Below are positions 1-5,373 of a DNA stretch of 6,469 nucleotides, one piece after another. This DNA is from Candidatus Sphingobacterium stercoripullorum. GTDB lineage: Bacteria; Bacteroidota; Bacteroidia; Sphingobacteriales; Sphingobacteriaceae. The stretch lies in assembly GCA_019114715.1 (NCBI GenBank), contig DXEZ01000223.1, forward strand, positions 1 to 6,469, given 5' to 3'. The notes beneath the pieces were generated by a model. It searched no databases and was not told the DNA's origin. It saw only the letters and a list, made by a program, of their open reading frames with translations. Made by a program: the position numbers and the translations under genes. Position 1 is the stretch's first letter, and every line of letters begins with the position of its first letter.

Positions 1-1170
1 CTTGAAGACCTCGGCACTTACTTCTTGACCATCCACCTTAAAAATATACTTCTTATCAAAGTCGATATCGCTGTACGATATCTTTCTTACCTGAACAACT
101 GAATCGCTTTGTACAGTTCTAACTGGATCGATTGAATCATTTTGTACAACTCTAACCTGATCGACCGCATCATTTTGTACAACTCTAACCTTATCGATTG
201 AATCACTTTGCACAACTCTAACCTGATCAATTGAATCACTTTGCACAACCGAAACATTTTGGATTAAGTTGGTGTTACGGGTGTAATCCACAACATCAAT
301 GATATTCTTCTCTGCTTTTTTAGCTGCAAATCCAGCACTTACAAAGATCAGGATAGGTAGCATAACGAAGTACTTCCCGATTTCAAGCTTGGTTGACCTT
401 TTCTTATTCATCATGTTTATACGTTTTTTTAGCGTTTTAAAATTAAAATGGTTACTAATTCCCACAGACTGTCCTTGCCTGGCGGTACTTAGCAACGAGT
501 ACTGATAACTCTGGCGGTCAGCCCCACTTTCTAATACTTGGTGATCAGTCAAATATTCTAAATTATCTCGAGCAGCTTTGCGCATCAGCCATACGAATGG
601 GTTGTACCAACAAAGAATCAATATCACTTCGAAAAAGAGGGTATCTATAGAGTGTAACTCCTTAATATGAACAGTTTCGTGCTCAAAAATATCCTCCAGC
701 TCTTTTACATTATGTTGTTTACGGTTTAAATAAATATTCTTAAAAAATGAGAATGGGTATATGGAAAATAACACTTCTCGGTATTTGTAGTCTCGCCAAA
801 AAGCCAGCTTAGAAGCTCGATGAATTTTATACAAACTGATGGCCTGTATTACAAACCGGATCAAAAACAATGCAGCCCCTAATCCTATAAAAATTAACAA
901 AGCGCTGGCTAAAGAAAAGCCTGCATTTGTCACGACAATAGGGTAATCAAGCACAGCAGTAGAAAGCTCTAAAGTAGGTATCTCTAGATACTGAGGAACC
1001 CAAGTATCGAATTGGATTAGTGGAAATAAAAAAGCATAGAGTGCTCCAATTATAAAATACCAGCGATTGATTTTATAGAAGGTCAACCCTTGTAATAACA
1101 ACTTATAACCTAGAGCTATAAAAACAAGCAATAAATTACATTGTAAAATATAAATTAGTAAAAGCTTCAT
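1..1170 (-). CDS. M56 family membrane metallopeptidase, BlaR1-like sensor (3' end cut by window edge)
   Basis: A continuous frame of 390 codons runs from an ATG at 1170 to the left edge without a stop. It was translated by hand because it is open at the edge. The zinc-protease motif HETVH is at residues 164-168, and NLE (E205) followed by D209 fits the third zinc ligand of M56 enzymes. Hydrophobic helices lie near residues 2-26, 36-54, 87-110, 177-196 and 266-283, which matches the BlaR1/MecR1 membrane topology. After the last helix come five tandem 11-residue repeats (308-362) and the start of a tail reading 'KVDGQEVSAEVF', a type common in Bacteroidota M56 proteins. No penicillin-binding domain is seen in the part present, so beta-lactam sensing cannot be assumed. 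In this family, signal sensing leads to proteolytic inactivation of the paired BlaI repressor. The ATG lies one base after the blaI stop, so the two are co-transcribed. Confidence 0.9.
   Translation of the reverse strand, partial: MKLLLIYILQCNLLLVFIALGYKLLLQGLTFYKINRWYFIIGALYAFLFPLIQFDTWVPQYLEIPTLELSTAVLDYPIVVTNAGFSLASALLIFIGLGAALFLIRFVIQAISLYKIHRASKLAFWRDYKYREVLFSIYPFSFFKNIYLNRKQHNVKELEDIFEHETVHIKELHSIDTLFFEVILILCWYNPFVWLMRKAARDNLEYLTDHQVLESGADRQSYQYSLLSTARQGQSVGISNHFNFKTLKKRINMMNKKRSTKLEIGKYFVMLPILIFVSAGFAAKKAEKNIIDVVDYTRNTNLIQNVSVVQSDSIDQVRVVQSDSIDKVRVVQNDAVDQVRVVQNDSIDPVRTVQSDSVVQVRKISYSDIDFDKKYIFKVDGQEVSAEVFK
85..249 (-). repeat. Five tandem 33-bp repeats inside the M56 gene
   Basis: Five in-frame 33-bp units encode VVQSDSIDQVR, VVQSDSIDKVR, VVQNDAVDQVR, VVQNDSIDPVR and TVQSDSVVQVR (unit boundaries 217-249, 184-216, 151-183, 118-150 and 85-117). 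The first two units are nearly identical in DNA, and the units diverge towards the left. They sit 24 residues after the last visible membrane helix, so the array probably forms an extended periplasmic linker rich in Ser, Asp, Gln and Val. Copy number could vary by slippage or recombination without breaking the frame. Confidence 0.9.
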
Positions 1171-1171
1171 A

Positions 1172-1537
1172 TCATTTCATTTTTCCATTACGAATCATCT
1201 CTAGAATCTCTTCCAGCTCATCCGGCGATATTTTCTCTTCCTTAGTAAAGAAGCTAACCATCTCTTTATAGGAGTTCTTAAAAAAGTCTTGAACAAAAGA
1301 GTTCATAAACTTTTCTTTATACTCTTCCTGGCGAATGATCGGTTCATACCTTTTCGCATTAGCAAATATTTTCGCTTTTACATAACCCTTGCGCTCTAAA
1401 TTTCTTACTGTTGACGCGAGAGTTGTATAAGGAATGGTCTTATCTTCCATATTATTCAATATCTCTTTAATAAAACCACCTTCTATCTGCCAAATGGAAA
1501 GCATGGCTTCTGCTTCCTGAATTGTTAACTTTTCCAT
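1172..1537 (-). CDS. blaI: BlaI/MecI/CopY-family transcriptional repressor
   Basis: This 121-residue protein has the usual length of the family. The start 'MEKLTIQEAEAMLSIWQ' matches the family pattern LTxxExxVMxxxW at the N-terminus. A winged helix covers about residues 4-70, with the recognition-helix stretch PYTTLASTVRNLERKGYV at 36-53 and a wing ending in KRYEPII. The acidic helical C-terminus (about 75-120) is the dimerisation and protease-target part in relatives. The stop is one base before the M56 start, forming a classic repressor/protease pair. A dyad-rich operator candidate lies 17-40 bases upstream, which suggests autoregulation. The effector and target genes cannot be read from the sequence, and no beta-lactamase gene is in the window. 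Confidence 0.93.
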   Translation of the reverse strand: MEKLTIQEAEAMLSIWQIEGGFIKEILNNMEDKTIPYTTLASTVRNLERKGYVKAKIFANAKRYEPIIRQEEYKEKFMNSFVQDFFKNSYKEMVSFFTKEEKISPDELEEILEMIRNGKMK

Positions 1538-1553
1538 ATTTACTATTATATAA

Positions 1554-1577
1554 TCGTAAAGCTACGAAGTTTTCGTA
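1554..1577 (-). promoter_or_regulatory. Probable BlaI operator over the blaI promoter
   Basis: Three half-sites alternate in orientation: TCGTA (1554-1558), TACGA (1563-1567) and TCGTA (1573-1577). The right pair forms the perfect dyad TACGAA-GTT-TTCGTA (1563-1577), and the left pair forms TCGTA-AAGC-TACGA. On the minus strand TAGCTTTA (1557-1564) resembles the Bacteroidota -7 element TAnnTTTG and would be covered by a bound repressor. No clear -33 element was found. The location just upstream of blaI fits the autorepression known in the BlaI family. Binding is inferred. Confidence 0.6.
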
Positions 1578-1614
1578 ACTAAGGGAAATAAAAAATGTTA
1601 AACAATGTAACCAG

Positions 1615-1657
1615 ACACTATAAACACCACACTAAAACACTATAAATCAACACTTAA
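1615..1657. repeat. ACACTATAAA-type short direct repeats upstream of blaI
   Basis: The decamer ACACTATAAA occurs at 1615-1624 and again at 1637-1646, 22 bp apart (about two helical turns). Related copies are ACACTAAA at 1629-1636 and ACACTTAA at 1650-1657. The region between the reductase gene and blaI is otherwise AT-rich and without a gene. This may be a second regulator site or simple low-complexity sequence. Confidence 0.3.
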
Positions 1658-1716
1658 CAAGAACACAAAAAAAGAAAATATTTTGTATCAAAACCTCTTA
1701 AAAAAAAGAATATAAG

Positions 1717-2439
1717 CTATATCACTAGGTGCTCTCCCCCATCAACGAATATAATTTGTCCGGTTAAAAAGCCACTTTCCACTAGGAACCGCAAAGCGCG
1801 CTGAATATCTTTTAATGTTCCGGGGCGTTGAAGTGGGATCTTCGCTGCTAATTTATCTATATACTCCTGTCCTTTACCTACAGGAGGTAAAATAACTCCG
1901 GGGCAAATTCCATTCACGCGTATCGCTGGAGAAAGGTGCGTGGCTGCAAGCTTAGTAAACTCAGACAGCATTTTTTTGGCTAGAATATAATCCAAGTGTT
2001 CACTGTAGTCTCGGGTTATTTTAGTATCTAGCATATTAATAACAACCCCACTTTTAAACACCTTAGCGAAAGCTTTTATAAGTAAATAAGGACCTTCAAA
2101 GTTGCTGCTTAATAGCGCGTGCAGGTTAGCGGATCCCGGGTCTTCAAACCCCGAGGGCTTAAATTCAGAGGCGCTATTAACGAGTACTTCTAAAGTAATC
2201 CCCTTACGCTGTAAATTCTCAAAAAAAGCAACAAAGTCGTTCTCTTGATCAAAATCAAAATTAATGAGCTCCACTTCAGCACCCATTCCCCTCAGCTCCT
2301 TTTCAAATTGTACGGCTTTATCTTTAGAGCTCCGATAATGCAGCAGCAATCCATAACCCATTGACACTAATTCTAAAGACATGGCCTTGCCTATTCGATC
2401 TGCAGCACCCGTCACTAAAGCGTATTTCTTAGCATTCAT
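1717..2439 (-). CDS. Short-chain dehydrogenase, pteridine reductase (PTR1/FolM) type
   Basis: A 240-residue NAD(P)H-dependent reductase with a Rossmann fold. The nucleotide motif is TGAADRIG (residues 10-17), with Arg where ordinary SDRs have Gly. HYRS at 34-37 resembles the NADPH-phosphate binding HYHRS of PTR1. NSAS at 88-91 stands for the NNAG motif. The catalytic site has Asp138 in 'INMLD' where most SDRs have Ser, plus Tyr151 and Lys155 (YILAK). The TGxxxR(I/L)G and Asp-Tyr-Lys combination is typical of PTR1-like enzymes, which reduce dihydropterins or dihydrofolate to tetrahydro forms. The ATG at 2439 lies one base after the flavoprotein stop and starts right before the Rossmann strand. 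A GTG at 2454 would add five residues and overlap the upstream gene. Linkage to folE supports a pterin substrate. Whether that is dihydromonapterin, dihydrobiopterin or dihydrofolate is not visible. Confidence 0.87.
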   Translation of the reverse strand: MNAKKYALVTGAADRIGKAMSLELVSMGYGLLLHYRSSKDKAVQFEKELRGMGAEVELINFDFDQENDFVAFFENLQRKGITLEVLVNSASEFKPSGFEDPGSANLHALLSSNFEGPYLLIKAFAKVFKSGVVINMLDTKITRDYSEHLDYILAKKMLSEFTKLAATHLSPAIRVNGICPGVILPPVGKGQEYIDKLAAKIPLQRPGTLKDIQRALRFLVESGFLTGQIIFVDGGEHLVI

Positions 2440-2440
2440 T

Positions 2441-3115
2441 TTAAAAATTCTCACGTATTATAAACTCTTTCTCGATCCCAATAGCTTTTAAAGATTCTTC
2501 AACAGCCTTCATCATGCCATCAGGACCACAAAGATAGAAATATTTCAAGTCCTTAGCGGAATCGATGACCTCTTGCAAAACCTGCTGATCAATAAATCCC
2601 GATTTAAAGTCCGTGCTTTTTTCATCGGAAAGCACATTTATAAATCTATCTTTCAGCAGTCCACTAAAATACTCTCTGTCGATTATATCTTCAGCTTTTT
2701 TATTTCCAAAAAGCAGTACACTCTCTCCCAGATTGCCAGATTTCTCAAGCGCCTTAAAGATACTGATAAATGGAGTTACTCCCGCTCCTCCAGCAATAAA
2801 CACACCTTCTCCATGATAGGATATATCTCCAAATACACCCAGAAGAAGCAATTCATCTCCTTCTTTTAGCGTGCTCAATTTATTTGTCACACCATTATGT
2901 TGAGGATAAATCTTTATGGTAAACTCCAGGAAATCATCCTCTGGAAGACAGGTGAAAGTGAAGGCTCGAACTTGATCTTCAAAGCCAGGCTTGTTAATAG
3001 CAATATCAGCGGCTTGCCCAGAGACAAAGCTCAATCCCTCAGGCTTTGACAGTTTAAAACGCAATACATTATGCGTTACTCTGTCTATGTTATTGATCGT
3101 TAAAATGTGTTTCAT
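2441..3115 (-). CDS. Ferredoxin/flavodoxin-NAD(P) reductase-like flavoprotein (no Fe-S domain)
   Basis: This 224-residue protein has the two-domain FNR fold. An FAD-binding beta-barrel carries the RxYS-type motif as RAFT (residues 50-53) and the phosphate-binding GVT at 75-77. An NAD(P)-binding domain carries GGAGVTPF (109-116) and CGPDGMM (196-202). There is no 2Fe-2S domain at either end, no globin domain and no membrane segment, so it is a cytosolic reductase module that needs a partner or acts on a small molecule. It sits four bases after folE and one base before the PTR1-like gene, so it is almost certainly co-translated with them. Inference: it may reduce quinonoid dihydropterin, or pass electrons to a pterin-dependent oxygenase encoded elsewhere. 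Escherichia coli flavohemoglobin, which has a related reductase domain, is reported to have dihydropteridine reductase activity. A general flavodoxin or ferredoxin reductase is the plain alternative. Confidence 0.88.
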   Translation of the reverse strand: MKHILTINNIDRVTHNVLRFKLSKPEGLSFVSGQAADIAINKPGFEDQVRAFTFTCLPEDDFLEFTIKIYPQHNGVTNKLSTLKEGDELLLLGVFGDISYHGEGVFIAGGAGVTPFISIFKALEKSGNLGESVLLFGNKKAEDIIDREYFSGLLKDRFINVLSDEKSTDFKSGFIDQQVLQEVIDSAKDLKYFYLCGPDGMMKAVEESLKAIGIEKEFIIRENF

Positions 3116-3119
3116 AATA

Positions 3120-3734
3120 TTATTGATTTATTAGATTTAAAAATTTCTTTTGAAGTTCTGAGTTCTCTAAAAATTGACCTCCATATTGTTCGGTAGTCGT
3201 TTTACTATTTGTATCGCCTATACCGCGAGAGGCAACGCACAAATGATCTGCTTGAATCCATACAGCGACATCCTTGTTTTTCAAAGCTTTTTGTAAACCC
3301 TCTAAAATTTGAACCGTTAACCTTTCTTGCACTTGAGGCCTTCTTGCATAGTACTGAACCAATCGATTGATTTTTGATAAGCCTATAACAGAATCTTTCG
3401 GAATATACGCAACGGAAACCTTACCTATAATTGGCACAAAGTGATGCTCGCAATGAGAGTATAAAGTGATATCTTTTTCAATCAGCATTTGATTGTAGTT
3501 GTAGCTATTCTTAAACAAACTTATAGCTGGTTTGTTTTGGGCGTTCAGCCCACTAAAAGACTCTTTGACATACATTTTAGCAACTCTTAAAGGTGTGTCT
3601 TTTAAACTATCGTCAGTCAAATCAAGGCCTAAAGTTGTCATAATTTCTCCAAAGAGGTGCTGTATCTTTTTGATTTTCTGTTCATCATTTAAGTCATCAT
3701 TACCCTGTAGTGGTTTACTGACCTCTAGGTCCAA
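3120..3734 (-). CDS. folE: GTP cyclohydrolase I
   Basis: The enzyme converts GTP to 7,8-dihydroneopterin triphosphate and formate, the entry step to folate and biopterin-like cofactors. The 204-residue frame covers the whole type I family domain. SHCEHHFVP (residues 93-101) supplies Cys95 and His98 as zinc ligands and His97 as a catalytic residue. DHLCVASRGI (163-172) supplies the third zinc ligand Cys166 and catalytic His164. GLSKINRLV and ARRPQVQERLT are the usual substrate-pocket and assembly segments. The catalytic core therefore looks intact. The start is a problem: the frame has no ATG before residue 32, and TTG at 3734 is the best in-frame start. An ATG at 3765, 15 bases after the sigma stop, is followed by eight A bases and is out of frame by one. 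With seven A bases it would give MKKIFANIESLDLEV and join this frame. Confidence 0.93.
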   Translation of the reverse strand: MDLEVSKPLQGNDDLNDEQKIKKIQHLFGEIMTTLGLDLTDDSLKDTPLRVAKMYVKESFSGLNAQNKPAISLFKNSYNYNQMLIEKDITLYSHCEHHFVPIIGKVSVAYIPKDSVIGLSKINRLVQYYARRPQVQERLTVQILEGLQKALKNKDVAVWIQADHLCVASRGIGDTNSKTTTEQYGGQFLENSELQKKFLNLINQ

Positions 3735-3738
3735 ACTT

Positions 3739-3765
3739 TCAATATTTGCAAATATTTTTTTTCAT
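3739..3765 (-). other. Out-of-frame ATG with A8 tract before folE
   Basis: Minus strand 3765 to 3739 reads ATG, eight A bases, then a short frame that ends at TGA (3741-3739) after eight codons. Loss of one A would put the ATG in frame with folE and add ten residues. The tract could be a slippage site, a sequencing indel, or a genuine mini-leader followed by reinitiation at TTG 3734, only four bases past the TGA. Confidence 0.6.
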
Positions 3766-3780
3766 TTAACTTTTTAAGAT

Positions 3781-4416
3781 TTATCCTTTGATTTTATTAA
3801 TTCTTTGCATTACTCTCTCCACCATTGGATCACATTGTATAAGGTTAAACTCAAACAACTCATCCATTTTATAGTTTTTCTCAATCTCCCTACGTAATTT
3901 AGCTTTTGCACGGTTTAAGCGTACCTTCACATTGTTCTCCGATATAGATAACAGCTCAGCCACTTCATGTGTAGAAAAACTATTAGCGTATCACATAGTA
4001 AACACCAACCGATACTCCAATGGGATTTTAAGTAATGCCTGTTCAACAATTCGGTTCAGCTCCCTACTTCTCATTTTCTCTTCGACATCGTTATAGGTGT
4101 GCTTATTGATACTTTCTTTATGGTCTTCCATACTCTTTATATATTCATTAGAGGTATGCAGTTTATTTCTTTTATGGTAACAATTGTTGAGCATAATTCT
4201 TGAAATCCACGTTTTAAAACTAGCTCTAAACTGGAATTTCTCTAAATTTAAAAAGGCACCTATAAAGGTTTCCTGCATCAAATCTTCCGTGTCTTGATGG
4301 TTGAAATTGTATGATCGCCCAACTTTATATAACACTGGGTTATATCGTCTCACCAGAATTTCATAAAAGGCAATCTCCCCTTCTATTACCCGCTTAACTA
4401 TCTCTTTCTCGGACAT
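3781..4416 (-). pseudogene. ECF-type RNA polymerase sigma factor, interrupted by in-frame TGA
   Basis: Residues 1-141 (ATG at 4416; a TTG at 4437 would add seven residues) contain sigma region 2, with 'DTEDLMQETFIGAF' (42-55) for core binding and -10 recognition and 'FRASFKTWISRIMLNNCYHKRNK' for promoter melting. Region 4 begins with 'IPLEYRLVFTM' and is then stopped by TGA at 3991-3993 (codon 142). The same frame continues with 'STHEVAELLSISENNVKVRLNRAKAKLRREIEK', a normal region 4 helix-turn-helix, and ends with the Bacteroidota-type tail 'FEFNLIQCDPMVERVMQRI'. Alignment to the usual 'FTMREMxGLxxxETAEAL' keeps length, with TGA in place of a conserved Arg, so this is a nonsense change and not a frameshift. 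The downstream half could restart at GTG 3963, giving a split sigma. Recoding is unlikely, because blaI uses TGA as its stop. The gene leads the folE operon. No anti-sigma gene is adjacent. Confidence 0.85.
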
Positions 4417-4539
4417 ATTCGTATTTAAAACAATCAAATAAAATGTATTCTATATTAATAGAGTCTCTAAAGAGAAAAAAGGTTACAAGCTTTAAGAACT
4501 ATTTTTAATAGAAGTCAGTAATTCAATTTAGGTTGGTTT

Positions 4540-4579
4540 ATCTGCCCTCCTACTAATAGAACTAGGAAGGCAGATTTTT
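4540..4579. terminator. Hairpin between hemerythrin and sigma genes
   Basis: Arms 4540-4552 and 4563-4575 can form a 13-bp stem with a 10-base loop. On the minus strand all 13 positions pair if one U-G wobble is counted. On the plus strand there is one C-A mismatch. A run of five T follows the stem on the plus strand only. The position, 22 bases after the hemerythrin stop, fits a terminator that separates that gene from the sigma-folE operon, although the T run faces the other way. Confidence 0.55.
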
Positions 4580-4601
4580 CAAATGGATAACTTAAGTGTA
4601 G

Positions 4602-5072
4602 TTAAACCCAAAACTCATCATCCCATTGCACCTCAGCAATTGGGGTATCGTGCGCTTCTTCCAGTCGTTCCCACTCTTCCGCCGTGGCAACCTTTTGCGC
4701 TTCAGGAAATAGTTCTCTTTCTTCAAAGCGGATGTGAGCCTCCATAGTTTCTTCTATTCTATTTAAAGTTTTAATAGAGTACTTTTTAGTTGAGAATAAA
4801 CGCTTCAAAGTTTTATGTTCTCGAATAGCCTTCTGAACACCTGGGTGGTCAGCAGGCAACACCGGGAAAACGTAATCTTCTTCTATTTGAAAGTGTTCCG
4901 CTATCTGCTTATCCCAGACAGTTTTAAGATATTCTTCCATACGAGGAATCTCTACCCCTTTCTCTAGGCCTTTACGAATTTTCCAGCAAAGCAATAACGA
5001 AAAATGATGCTCACGGCTCAATGGCTGTAGTGAAGGATGTCGCTTTAATGGAGGTCTTTTTTTAACAGTCAT
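4602..5072 (-). CDS. Hemerythrin-domain (HHE cation-binding) protein
   Basis: This 156-residue soluble four-helix protein has a hemerythrin-like diiron ligand set. It has SREHH (His22/His23), H60 with E64 in 'HFQIEEDYVFPVL', H86 in 'REHKTLKRL', and H113 with E117 in 'HIRFEERELFPE'. The paired HxxxE(x)...(L/V)FP motifs are diagnostic of HHE domains. Relatives bind oxygen or nitric oxide, or store or repair iron; the role here cannot be told from sequence alone. The basic N-terminus 'VKKRPPLKRHPSLQPL' precedes the first helix and is not a signal peptide. The ATG at 5072 is preferred over a TTG at 5117 that would add 15 unrelated residues. There is no fused DNA-binding or signalling domain. The gene stands alone, with a hairpin behind it and a 301-bp gap before it, so it is probably its own transcript. 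Confidence 0.88.
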   Translation of the reverse strand: MTVKKRPPLKRHPSLQPLSREHHFSLLLCWKIRKGLEKGVEIPRMEEYLKTVWDKQIAEHFQIEEDYVFPVLPADHPGVQKAIREHKTLKRLFSTKKYSIKTLNRIEETMEAHIRFEERELFPEAQKVATAEEWERLEEAHDTPIAEVQWDDEFWV

Positions 5073-5373
5073 ATTGAAGATATTCTTTTGATAAATCGTG
5101 TTATTCTTAATAACCAAATATAATCATTCAAAACCGAATAAAAGACAATAAAGTCCTTTATTAATAGGCGTAGATGGGAAGCCGGAACGTTTTTACTTTA
5201 AAATTACTAGCCGCTAGCCCAATTAAGTTTTGGGCATAACCAAGAACGACCAAATTAACCCTTCCATTTAAAGGTTTCTTCAGTCTGGTTCTCACTTTAT
5301 TAACAGCTAAACCAAGCCCACTTACCTAAAGTAGAGGTTCATACTAAAAGACTACATCGAAGGTATAGCTTAA
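5073..5373. other. 301-bp intergenic region between hemerythrin and relaxase genes
   Basis: No confident gene is seen. The region holds two overlapping palindromes (5207-5235) and a 54-codon open frame on the minus strand (5325 to the TAA at 5163-5161). Within that frame GTG at 5295 could start a 44-residue basic peptide beginning MRTRLKKPLNGRVNL, but no homolog is recognised and there is no ATG. It lies where the mobilization module meets the chromosomal-looking genes, so it may contain an element end. No tRNA or target-site duplication was found by eye. Confidence 0.5.
5207..5235. repeat. Two overlapping palindromes downstream of relaxase
   Basis: CTAGC-C-GCTAG (5207-5217) is an odd-length perfect dyad. 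Its last base starts a second dyad, GCCCAA-TTAAGTT-TTGGGC (5217-5235), with a perfect 6-bp stem. No T run follows on either strand, so this is not a standard terminator. It could be a binding site for a DNA-processing protein of the mobile element. Confidence 0.45.

Noticed and set aside
299..505. 68-codon plus-strand open frame
   Set aside because: It is antisense to the M56 gene, whose HExxH motif and membrane helices are clear. It has no recognisable domain.
1..1537. Beta-lactam resistance operon
   Set aside because: The BlaI/M56 pair is real, but no beta-lactamase or penicillin-binding domain is visible. In Bacteroidota such pairs are widespread and often unrelated to beta-lactams.
1681..1693. 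TTTTG-TAT-CAAAA mini-palindrome as terminator of the pterin operon
   Set aside because: The stem is five mostly A-T pairs with a three-base loop and no proper T run after it. It is too weak to call.
2573..2869. Plus-strand open frames of 98 and 67 codons
   Set aside because: Both are shadows of the flavoprotein gene, which carries intact FAD and NAD(P) motifs on the other strand.
3532..3777. 81-codon plus-strand open frame
   Set aside because: It is antisense to folE and its start region; composition and content give no support.
3781..3963. Independent 60-residue helix-turn-helix gene starting at GTG 3963
   Set aside because: It is in the same frame as the upstream sigma part and completes its region 4 and C-terminal tail, so it is treated as the second half of one interrupted gene. 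A real split protein is kept as a finding.
3991..3993. TGA read as an amino acid (genetic code change)
   Set aside because: blaI ends with TGA one base before the M56 start, so TGA works as a stop here. Other genes show no internal TGA.
5073..5373. tRNA gene or att site at the mobile element edge
   Set aside because: No cloverleaf, T-loop consensus or repeated core was found by eye in this gap.
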